Part shown: piece by piece, positions 1 through 8,172 of the stretch | Position numbering within the stretch: position 1 is the stretch's first letter | Layout: every line of letters begins with the position of its first letter | Source of the DNA: Verrucomicrobiales bacterium | GTDB lineage: Bacteria; Verrucomicrobiota; Verrucomicrobiia; Verrucomicrobiales; SKLO01 | Reading direction: 5' to 3' | DNA: 9,837 nucleotides | Assembly: GCA_007123195.1 (NCBI GenBank) | Contig: SKLO01000396.1 | Location: 1-9,837 of the forward strand | Position numbers and translations under genes: made by a program | Notes under the pieces: model-generated | The model's database searches: none | Told to the model about the DNA's origin: nothing | Seen by the model: the letters and a program-made list of their open reading frames with translations, nothing else

Positions 1-467
1 CGGGCACGGCTGCGCCGAAGGCGCCTGCCACGCCCATGTCGCCGGGTGCCCGCACGGTGCCTTTGGCCAGGCCCGCCTCGCCGGCGGTTCGTCCGGCGGC
101 CAAGGCCGGCGCCACCGGCGCCCTGCCGCAGGCCACGGTCAAGTTGCAGCGGACCCAGCCGCTGGCCCGGCCGGGCCAGCCTTCCGGCCAGATCAGCGCG
201 CCGATCCGCAAGGCTCCGGGTGCCCAGTCCCAGCAGGTGGTGGACGAATCGGATCCCGAGGCGGGCCTGTTGCCGCTGTCGATTGTGGCGTTCGTGGTTT
301 CGCTGGTGGTCATGGGCGTTGTCCTGATCGGTTCCAACAAGGTCAACGACGGTCAGTTCCTCGACCTGCCGAACTTCAACAAGCCCGGCTGGCAGGTGCA
401 GGGCGCCGACGGCACCTGGAGTGACCGTTTCGCCGAGCAGCAGCTGACCGAGGTGCCGTCGCGCTGA
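1..467 (+). CDS. Pro/Ala-rich single-pass membrane protein, 3' part
   Basis: Only the C-terminal part is in the window. The frame is already open from base 3, and the eleven residues before the first visible ATG (base 36) have the same Pro/Ala/Lys-rich character as what follows, so I take that ATG as internal and the true start as upstream of the window. The visible 154 residues fall into three parts: a low-complexity Pro/Ala/Arg-rich stretch with ATVKLQRTQPLARP-like wording, likely disordered and cytoplasmic; one strongly hydrophobic segment (LLPLSIVAFVVSLVVMGVVLIGS, about residues 78-100 counted from the ATG at 36); and a 43-residue polar tail ending EVPSR. This is the shape of a tail-side membrane anchor, but no catalytic motif or known domain is visible, so no function is assigned. 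The stop TGA is followed 38 bases later by a GC-rich hairpin. Confidence 0.75.
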   Translation, partial: GTAAPKAPATPMSPGARTVPLARPASPAVRPAAKAGATGALPQATVKLQRTQPLARPGQPSGQISAPIRKAPGAQSQQVVDESDPEAGLLPLSIVAFVVSLVVMGVVLIGSNKVNDGQFLDLPNFNKPGWQVQGADGTWSDRFAEQQLTEVPSR

Positions 468-505
468 CACCTGTCGAGGCCTGCTGACCGAGGTCGGGCG
501 ACCGA

Positions 506-524
506 GCGGCGGTGATCCCGCCGC
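506..524 (+). terminator. GC hairpin after the membrane-protein gene, possible terminator
   Basis: A perfect 7-bp stem (GCGGCGG at 506-512 with CCGCCGC at 518-524) closes a five-base loop and starts 38 bases after the stop codon of the first gene. There is no T-run after it, so it does not fit the classical intrinsic terminator. It could be a U-tract-less terminator or simply chance pairing in GC-rich DNA. Confidence 0.3.
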
Positions 525-663
525 CGGCACCGGCACCGGTGTATGGGCCGAACCGGAACCGTCGGCCCTTTCGGCGCCCTGAGCCACCGATCGAGACCCC
601 CGATCCGTCCACGACAGCCATCTCATGCCCGGGATCTGTCCCAACCATCACCCCTGAATCATC

Positions 664-741
664 ATGCCAATCGTTGCAGCCATCGTTGTTTTGCTGGCCA
701 TCGCGGCCGGAGTGCTCCAGTTCCTGGCGAGCCAGGCTTGA
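664..741 (+). CDS. Possible 25-residue hydrophobic membrane peptide
   Basis: The frame reads MPIVAAIVVLLAIAAGVLQF and then LASQA before TGA. Nearly the whole peptide is one hydrophobic helix long enough to cross a membrane, with no charged residue. An in-frame TGA lies nine bases upstream of the ATG, so the start is well bounded. There is no Shine-Dalgarno sequence, but the ATG is preceded by ATC in a C-rich leader, the same context as most of the larger genes in this window (carB, the sugar kinase, the DUF3311 gene, the symporter, and the 89-residue gene). It could be a small membrane regulator or subunit. It could also be a chance frame: 26 codons is short enough to arise randomly, and no homologue can be tested here. 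Confidence 0.35.
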   Translation: MPIVAAIVVLLAIAAGVLQFLASQA

Positions 742-869
742 CCGGGCCAACGGCTCCGGCGGGTCTCCGTTCCCGCATCATGCCCACGCACACGCGCACG
801 CCGCGGGTGGTCGAGTGCCGGCCGCCCGCTGGCCCGCCGGGCGTTTGGCGTGTGGTGGCCAGGTGATCC

Positions 870-912
870 GGTGGGATGAACTCACCAGGGCCGCTCCGCG
901 AGTTCGTCCCCC
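870..912. other. 11-bp stem-loop spanning the stop of the broken small gene
   Basis: Bases 873-883 pair with 900-910 over eleven positions around a 16-base loop. One of these pairs (877 with 906) is a G-U wobble if the plus strand is transcribed, but an A-C mismatch if the minus strand is. Two more G-C pairs follow outside a single bulged base. The stem covers the minus-strand stop codon at 882-884. It may be a transcription-end structure for the minus-strand genes or a plus-strand RNA element. No T-run follows on either side. Confidence 0.4.
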
Positions 913-1003
913 CAGATTTCCCCGGTGCGCTTGTCGCACCGGAGACGGAGTGCTTGATCATCAGGACCTGATCACCAATCCAGAATGTGGCGCTGGATTG
1001 CAT
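882..1003 (-). pseudogene. Small gene of about 40 residues broken by a one-base frameshift (candidate)
   Basis: On the minus strand an ATG at 1003 opens a frame reading MQSSATFWIGDQVLMIKHSV, which then turns into low-complexity Gly/Ser/Pro text. The frame one base back reads CDKRTGEIWGDELAERPW followed by TGA (882-884), with plausible composition and G/C-rich third positions, but it has no start codon of its own because a stop lies just upstream at 972-974. The span from ATG to TGA is 122 bases. Adding one base near 940-947 would give a clean product of about 40 residues. It begins 25 bases after the stop of the cyclic-nucleotide-binding gene on the same strand, so it may be the second gene of that unit. 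Alternatives are a sequencing or assembly error, recent decay, or recoding; an 8-bp hairpin sits at the shift, but I see no slippery heptamer. No family is recognised. Confidence 0.38.
922..942. repeat. Perfect 8-bp inverted repeat
   Basis: CCGGTGCG at 922-929 pairs perfectly with CGCACCGG at 935-942 around a five-base loop. Read on the minus strand it lies inside the second half of the broken small gene, immediately at or after the apparent frameshift. It is not followed by a T-run on either strand, so I do not call it a terminator. Confidence 0.45.
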
Positions 1004-1028
1004 CCAGCAGTCGCGGCGGCGGTCGCGG

Positions 1029-1538
1029 TCAGGCCAGCTGATGCTGTTCCTTCAGCTCCTCCAGCTCCCGCTCCACCTTGGCCAGTTCCAGCGAGGTGTG
1101 GTGCAGGCGTTTGGCAGTCACGCGGGCCACGAACTCGTAGAGCGCGGCGTAGAACGAGGGGTTGCTGTCGCGGGGCTTGATCAGCTGCAGGAATTTCTGG
1201 TCGACCGCCAGGCAGAAGGTCCTCGTCAGGGCCACCACCGAGGCGCTGCGGGCGTCGTCGTTGACCACGGCGAGTTCGCCGAAGATCTCGCCGGCCTTGG
1301 CGATGGTGCTGATGCTCTCGTCGTCCTTCATCACCTCGACCTCGCCGGCCAGCAGGATGTAGATCCGGCTCTCGCGCTTGCCCTCCTCGATGATCACGTC
1401 GCCCGGCTCGCACTCGACGATCGCGCTGGCGTGCAGGATATCGTCCAGATGGTCCTCGGGAAAGGAATGCAGGAATGGCACCTCGCGCAGGGTCGAGGGG
1501 ATTTTTCCTTCCTCATGAATGTAGGCGAACTCTTTCAT
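1029..1538 (-). CDS. Stand-alone cyclic nucleotide-binding domain protein
   Basis: A 169-residue protein with one cNMP-binding (CAP/Crp-type effector) domain at about residues 20-120. Typical landmarks are the PGDVIIEEG turn (45-53), the YILLAGEVEV strand pair (60-69) and the phosphate-binding cassette FGELAVVNDDARSASVVA (86-103). The cassette keeps the Gly-Glu pair (87-88) and the Arg (97) that hold the cyclic phosphate in this family, so ligand binding is plausible. There is no helix-turn-helix after the domain. Instead the C-terminus (about 142-166) is a charged helix rich in Glu, Lys and Leu that looks like a short coiled coil. It is therefore probably a cytoplasmic sensor that oligomerises or binds a partner rather than a DNA-binding regulator. 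The ATG at 1538 fits the family's short N-terminus; no strong Shine-Dalgarno is seen. The broken small gene follows 25 bases downstream. Confidence 0.9.
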   Translation of the reverse strand: MKEFAYIHEEGKIPSTLREVPFLHSFPEDHLDDILHASAIVECEPGDVIIEEGKRESRIYILLAGEVEVMKDDESISTIAKAGEIFGELAVVNDDARSASVVALTRTFCLAVDQKFLQLIKPRDSNPSFYAALYEFVARVTAKRLHHTSLELAKVERELEELKEQHQLA

Positions 1539-1759
1539 AGCAGCCTGACCGGCCAGCAGCCAGCTTAGCGAACGGGGGACGGTTTGGAAAGAAGGATCGA
1601 CACCGGGGCAAAATTCGTGCCGCGCCCGGCGGCGGCGCCCGTCCAGCCGGGGGACAGCAGGTTGAGAGCTGCGGGGCGGCCGCGCCCAGGAAAACCCGCG
1701 GCGGCCCGGAGCGGCGAGTCGAGGCCGGGGCCGGTCCGGGGAGTCGCCCGGGGCTGGCG

Positions 1760-2029
1760 CTACTCCTGCAGGCGCTGGGTCGAGGTCCCGGCGGCCATGT
1801 TCTCGGGGATCTCCCCGACGATGCGGGGGTTCAGACCCAGCATCTCGAACACGTGGAGGAGGTCTTCCAGCGGAGCTGACTCCGGATTGTCCAGCTCGAA
1901 GTAAACCAGATCGTGATGGGTGTCGACCTTGTAGCGCAGGACCAGGCGGTAGGGCTCCAGGGCGTGGTCGAGGCGGAGCACCTGGTCGGCTTCGCGCAGG
2001 CCTGGGGCGTAGATTTCCAGTTCAGTCAT
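1760..2029 (-). CDS. Small hypothetical protein, predicted ferredoxin-like fold
   Basis: An 89-residue soluble protein starting MTELEIYAPGL. No named family is recognised. The pattern of hydrophobic strands and amphipathic helices suggests beta-alpha-beta-beta-alpha-beta: strand 3-11, helix 12-26, strand 27-37, strand 40-47, helix 52-65, strand 67-74, then a polar tail. That is the ferredoxin-like (ACT/HMA-sized) arrangement, but the metal-binding CXXC of heavy-metal domains is absent; there are no cysteines at all. Two adjacent histidines sit in the central turn (38-39, VDTHHDL). The frame stays open upstream, but the ATG at 2029 is preferred because it begins the folded part and shares the CATC-ATG context of neighbouring genes. 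It is divergent from carB, with 268 bases between the two starts, so they may share a control region. A role as a small ligand-binding or regulatory protein is a guess. Confidence 0.7.
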   Translation of the reverse strand: MTELEIYAPGLREADQVLRLDHALEPYRLVLRYKVDTHHDLVYFELDNPESAPLEDLLHVFEMLGLNPRIVGEIPENMAAGTSTQRLQE

Positions 2030-2162
2030 GATGGGGTGGCGTTGGATGCACGGGGTGCCAGACGTAATCGGCTGGCGGGCGGGAATCTTCCCCGGGCCGC
2101 GCCGGCACCGTCGGTGGGCCGAGCCTACCACGGTGTCGATCGCCTTGGCCAGCGCAAAGCCG

Positions 2163-2193
2163 TTGAAAAAGCGTGGCGGCGAAAGCTTTACAT
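2163..2193 (+). promoter_or_regulatory. Possible sigma70-type promoter for carB
   Basis: The 268-base gap between the divergent 89-residue gene and carB is GC-rich, except for a small AT-rich patch. TTGAAA (2163-2168) could be a -35 box, with TTTACAT (2187-2193) 18 bases later as a weak -10 box. Transcription from here would give carB a 5' leader of roughly 95-100 bases. A 6-bp stem (2249-2254 with 2271-2276) lies in that leader, 21 bases before the start codon. The -35 match is good and the -10 match is poor, so this is tentative. Confidence 0.3.
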
Positions 2194-2297
2194 CGGCGGC
2201 ATCCGATGGCAAGGAAGGTCCGGTTTCGGCCGCCCGCGTCCGATGGCCCGACCCCGGCCACGACGGTGACGGGTCGAAGCCTGCTCATTCCCAGCTC

Positions 2298-5537
<3,240 letters not shown>

Positions 5538-5594
5538 AAGGCTTGTCCGCCGGAGCGCCTGGGCGAGGGAGGATGATCCTTCCGGTGACGAATC

Positions 5595-6530
5595 ATGGCA
5601 ACCATGTCCGGCCTTCTTGAGCAAGCGCTGGCGCGGAGCCGCGGTCGCGACCTCGACCTGGTCGGCATCGGGGCCTGCACCTGGGACACGTTGCTGATCG
5701 TGCCGGAGTTTGTCCAAGGCGGCGGAGTGGAGCGGGCGGAGTCGATGGTTCAGCAGGGCGGCGGTCCGGTGGCCACGGCGCTCTGCCAGGCGGCCCGGCT
5801 CGGCTGCCGCTGCGCGATGATCGACCACCTCGGCTCAGGACCGGTGGCGGATCTGGTGGCCGGGGACATGGCCGCGCACGGGGTCGACACCCGCTGGCTG
5901 CAGCGCGGCGAGGGCGAACCGGCGCGCGCGATGATCCAGGTGCGGCAGCGCGACGGCGAGCGCGCGATCGTGTTTGCCCCGGGTTCGGACCGCGAACCGC
6001 AGCGGCCGCCCGGTCTCGATTGGAACCAGGTCAGGGTGTTGCACGTCAACGGCCGCCACGAAGGGCTGGTGCTGGGCGCAATCAGTGAGGCAAGAGCCGC
6101 CGGGGTGCTGGTGTCGTTCGACGGCGGTGCCGGCCGCTGGCGACCCGGTCTGGCGCCGTGGCTTCGGCAGACCGACCTGCTGGTGGTGGCGGCCGGATTT
6201 GCCGCCGAGGCGACCGGCGAACACGACCCGGAGCGGGCGCTGGCGGCGCTGCGGGACCTGGCGCCCCCGGCCCTGCTGCTCGGGATCACCTGCGGCGCCG
6301 ACGGATCATGGTTGGTCACGCCGAACGGTGAGTCCGGGCCGGTTCATGTGCCGGCCTGGTCGCCCGGGCGGGTGATCGACACCACCGGCGCCGGCGACGT
6401 GTATCACGGGGCCCTGCTGGGCGGGCTGCTGCAGGGAGGGGCCGTGGCGGACGCCGGGCAGCTGGCGGCGCGACGGGCCGGCCTGAACTGCGGGCACCTC
6501 GGCGGCCGCGGCGGGCTGGCGCTTCCCTGA
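5595..6530 (+). CDS. PfkB-family carbohydrate kinase
   Basis: A 311-residue cytoplasmic kinase of the ribokinase/PfkB family, which transfers phosphate from ATP to a sugar or nucleoside hydroxyl. It begins with the usual strand VGIGACTWDTLLIV (23-36). The N-terminal signature region is QQGGGPVATALCQAARLG (53-70), and the C-terminal signature is DTTGAGDVYHGALLGG (262-277), with the anion-hole glycines and the catalytic base D268. The end, LNCGHLGGRGGL, resembles the terminal Lys/Asn-Cys-Gly-Gly-Arg segment of ketohexokinase and sulfofructose-kinase-like members, but that is too thin to name the substrate. The start at 5595 (MATMSG) is used; ATG at 5604 is an alternative. A GAGGGAGGA stretch at 5565-5573 is too far (21 bases) to be a normal Shine-Dalgarno. 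It follows carB by 57 bases on the same strand and is likely co-transcribed. Confidence 0.92.
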   Translation: MATMSGLLEQALARSRGRDLDLVGIGACTWDTLLIVPEFVQGGGVERAESMVQQGGGPVATALCQAARLGCRCAMIDHLGSGPVADLVAGDMAAHGVDTRWLQRGEGEPARAMIQVRQRDGERAIVFAPGSDREPQRPPGLDWNQVRVLHVNGRHEGLVLGAISEARAAGVLVSFDGGAGRWRPGLAPWLRQTDLLVVAAGFAAEATGEHDPERALAALRDLAPPALLLGITCGADGSWLVTPNGESGPVHVPAWSPGRVIDTTGAGDVYHGALLGGLLQGGAVADAGQLAARRAGLNCGHLGGRGGLALP

Positions 6531-6549
6531 ACTCCCCCCATGCTCACCT

Positions 6550-6572
6550 GAACGCTTGCGTTTTGGGCGTTC
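6550..6572 (+). terminator. Weak hairpin between the sugar kinase and thiD
   Basis: AACG-CTTG-CGTT (6551-6562) can form a small stem capped by a CUUG tetraloop and runs into TTTT (6561-6564), part of which is in the stem. Alternatively GAACGC (6550-6555) pairs with GCGTTC (6567-6572). Both are short. It may act as a weak attenuator in the 101-base gap before thiD, or do nothing. Confidence 0.2.
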
Positions 6573-6631
6573 CCGGGCTCTGGTGCGCCGTGAACAACAA
6601 CCCGTCGGTCGATCGACCCGAAGCCACCGCG

Positions 6632-7480
6632 ATGCCCGTCGCGCTCACCATCGCCGGTTCCGATTGTTGTGCCGGCGCCGGCATCCAGGCCGACCTGAAG
6701 ACGTTCACGGCGTTCGGCGTTTACGGACTCACCGCAGTCACCTGCGCGGTGGCGGAGACACCGCTGGAAGTGGCGCAGGTGCACGAGTTCGAGCCCGATT
6801 TTGTGGCCGAACAGGTCGGCTTGCTGCTGCGGCGCTATCCGGTGGCGGCGATCAAGACCGGCATGCTGGGCAGCGCCGCGCTGGTCGAGACCGTGGCCAA
6901 GGCTCTGGAAGGCCACCGCGCCCGCGGCGGCAGCTTTCGTCTGGTGGTCGATCCCGTCATGGTGGCCACCGCCGGGGGCCAGTTGCTGGCGTCCGACGCC
7001 GTGACCACCCTGGTCGAGCGACTGATCCCGCTGGCCTCGATCGTGACGCCGAACCAGTATGAGGCGGGGGTGTTGCTGGGGCAGGAGGCTGGGGACACGG
7101 CTTTGGCCGGCGATGCGGCGCTGGAGTTGGCCGCCAAGCTTGGCGTGCCGGTGGTGTTGAAAGGTGGTGACGCCGGCGGTGGCGAGCGGGTCACCGACTG
7201 GCTGGCGGTCGACGGCGAGTGCCGGTCGATCAGCGGCCCGCGGATCCAGGCCGTCACCACCCACGGAACCGGCTGCACCTTTGCCGCCGGCATCGCCGCG
7301 CAACTGGCCTTGGGGGCCGCTCTCGACGACGCGGTCCGGCAAGCCAAGAACTTCGTCACCGCCGCTCTGGCTCAGACGTTGAGCTGGCCAACGATGAACG
7401 GCGGCGACGACCAGCCCATTGGCGCGCTGCACCCGTTGCCGGTGGAACCCGAAGGCCTGGCGGTCGGGGACTGGGAATAG
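6632..7480 (+). CDS. thiD: Hydroxymethylpyrimidine/phosphomethylpyrimidine kinase
   Basis: A 282-residue ThiD of the ribokinase fold (usual length near 265), phosphorylating hydroxymethylpyrimidine and its monophosphate to the diphosphate used by ThiE in thiamine synthesis. Motifs: LTIAGSDCCAGAGIQADLKTF (5-25; most homologues have Ser-Ser or Ser-Gly where this has Cys-Cys), AIKTGML (73-79), VVDPVMVATAGGQLL (105-119), VTPNQYEA (138-145), VVLKGGD (174-180) and THGTGCTFAAGIAA (210-223), where C215 sits at the catalytic position. The C-terminal 30 residues extend past the usual end and are Pro/Gly-rich. I chose the ATG at 6632 because family members begin a few residues before ALTIAGSD; GTG at 6590 and TTG at 6563 would add 14 or 23 unconserved residues. 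No other thiamine gene is in the window, and I see no TPP riboswitch upstream. Confidence 0.95.
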   Translation: MPVALTIAGSDCCAGAGIQADLKTFTAFGVYGLTAVTCAVAETPLEVAQVHEFEPDFVAEQVGLLLRRYPVAAIKTGMLGSAALVETVAKALEGHRARGGSFRLVVDPVMVATAGGQLLASDAVTTLVERLIPLASIVTPNQYEAGVLLGQEAGDTALAGDAALELAAKLGVPVVLKGGDAGGGERVTDWLAVDGECRSISGPRIQAVTTHGTGCTFAAGIAAQLALGAALDDAVRQAKNFVTAALAQTLSWPTMNGGDDQPIGALHPLPVEPEGLAVGDWE

Positions 7481-7867
7481 GCTCGAAAATGGGCACTGGT
7501 GACGGCTGCGTCATCGAGGTTTCCACGGGGCGCGGCTGGAGGGGACGGAACCGTCAGCTCTGCTCCAATCCTGCCGTCTCCTGGTTGCCTGATGAGAACC
7601 ACCTGGCGGTCCCCTCATGGAGCGGACGCATGACCAAACTTGTCGTGTCCGCCGTGTGAGCGGGTCTCGGGACGGTGGCGCCATGGACAGATCCGGGTTG
7701 CGCGGGTGGTGGCAGTTCGGTGGTGGCGGCCGGGCAAGCCGGCCTTGGACAAGCGGGCGACCGGCTGCTATGGGTGGAATCCGCCTACCCGCAGGTCGGG
7801 AGGCAAAGCGAGCGGCCATCGGCTTGCGGCGCTTATTCCAAGCAACCCCTTGCAACAAGATGCCATC
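7481..7867. other. 387-base gap between thiD and the transporter genes
   Basis: No reading frame here has a believable composition. Its first half can fold into alternative RNA helices (7539-7652). Its second half has only short GC stems such as GGCCGG/CCGGCC at 7728-7744, with no T-run after it. The last 25 bases before the DUF3311 gene contain ACCCCTTGCA (7845-7854) and an AT-richer patch around 7832-7838. I see no clear promoter and no known riboswitch consensus (TPP, cobalamin, SAM, glycine and fluoride patterns were looked for by eye). Confidence 0.5.
7539..7652 (+). ncRNA. Candidate structured leader RNA with competing helices
   Basis: The segment AGGGGACGG (7540-7548) can pair with CCGTCTCCT (7574-7582; nine pairs, one G-U). 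Alternatively GAGGGGAC (7539-7546) can pair with GTCCCCTC (7609-7616; eight Watson-Crick pairs). The two are mutually exclusive. Inside the larger helix TGGTT (7582-7586) can pair with AACCA (7597-7601). A further hairpin joins GCGGAC (7622-7627) with GTCCGC (7647-7652) and continues, past a two-base bulge, as ATGAC (7630-7634) with GTCGT (7642-7646), around a seven-base loop. The layout resembles a switch or attenuator ahead of the transporter genes about 215 bases downstream. In DNA this GC-rich, helices of 8-9 pairs also arise by chance, so confidence is low without conservation data. Confidence 0.3.
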
Positions 7868-8152
7868 ATGAAACCCGTGCACGTCTGGATCATTTTCGCG
7901 GCGCTGTTCGTGCTGCACCACGACTTCTGGTGGTGGGACGACCGCTCCATCGTGCTCGGTTTCATGCCGGTGGGCCTCGCCTGGCACGTGCTGTTCTCGA
8001 TCGCCGCCGCCTCGCTGTGGGTGCTCGCCCTGAAGTTCGCCTGGCCGCAGCACATCGAGGAGTGGGCCGAGGGCGACGGGGCCGGTGCCTCCGGGTCAAC
8101 TCCGGCCGCGGGGCAATCGCCGACGGCCGCCCGCCATTCCCATTCCGACTGA
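7868..8152 (+). CDS. DUF3311 family small membrane protein
   Basis: A 94-residue integral membrane protein of the DUF3311 type. It has a first hydrophobic helix (about 3-17), the characteristic aromatic/acidic turn LHHDFWWWDDRS (16-27), a second hydrophobic stretch (about 28-57; IVLGFMPVGLAWHVLFSIAAASLWVLALKF), and a Ser/Ala/Gly-rich, probably disordered tail ending in HSHSD. Members of this family commonly sit directly before a sodium:solute symporter gene (for example yhjC before yhjB in Bacillus subtilis), as here with a 20-base gap. It is therefore probably a small accessory subunit of the transporter, but no biochemical role is established that I know of. The start ATG has CATC before it and no Shine-Dalgarno; upstream open frame is rejected because its composition is not protein-like. 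Confidence 0.88.
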   Translation: MKPVHVWIIFAALFVLHHDFWWWDDRSIVLGFMPVGLAWHVLFSIAAASLWVLALKFAWPQHIEEWAEGDGAGASGSTPAAGQSPTAARHSHSD

Positions 8153-8172
8153 CCCCTTCGCATCGCCTGCTC

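Larger units (their letters stand above)
468..881. other. Intergenic stretch without a convincing large gene
   Basis: Every longer reading frame here has the Pro/Arg/Ala-rich composition typical of chance open frames in GC-rich DNA. The stretch contains a 7-bp hairpin at 506-524, a short GGCACC tandem near 525-540, a possible 25-residue peptide at 664-741, and several GC-rich inverted repeats between 820 and 890. Among these are a 6-bp stem 823-828/838-843 and an alternative 6-bp pairing 829-834/857-862. I see no tRNA-like fold and no promoter that I would defend. Confidence 0.5.

Noticed and set aside
780..866. A 28-residue frame beginning MPTHTRTPRVV with a TC-ATG start
   Set aside because: It shares the start context, but its Pro/Arg/Val composition looks like chance coding and it overlaps GC-rich inverted repeats.
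512..1180. A 222-residue plus-strand frame, and related frames, across the first intergenic region
   Set aside because: Pro/Arg/Ala-rich text with no domain; it runs into the antisense of the cyclic-nucleotide-binding gene.
2028..2297. In-frame N-terminal extension of carB from an ATG at 2028
   Set aside because: The CarB family begins at the residues encoded from 2298. The extra 90 residues are not conserved-looking and overlap the divergent gene's start.
5573..5620. A 15-residue frame just after GAGGGAGG, between carB and the sugar kinase
   Set aside because: It has a good purine run but is very short, overlaps the kinase start out of frame, and has no feature of a leader peptide.
7728..7744. 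GGCCGG/CCGGCC hairpin as a thiD terminator
   Set aside because: Only six pairs, no T-run, and about 250 bases from the thiD stop.
7481..7867. A known riboswitch class before the transporter genes
   Set aside because: I compared by eye with TPP, cobalamin, SAM, glycine and fluoride consensus cores and found no match. Only unclassified helices remain.
7675..8172. In-frame upstream extension of the symporter
   Set aside because: It would overlap the whole DUF3311 gene in another frame and has no protein-like composition; the normal SSS N-terminus begins at 8173.
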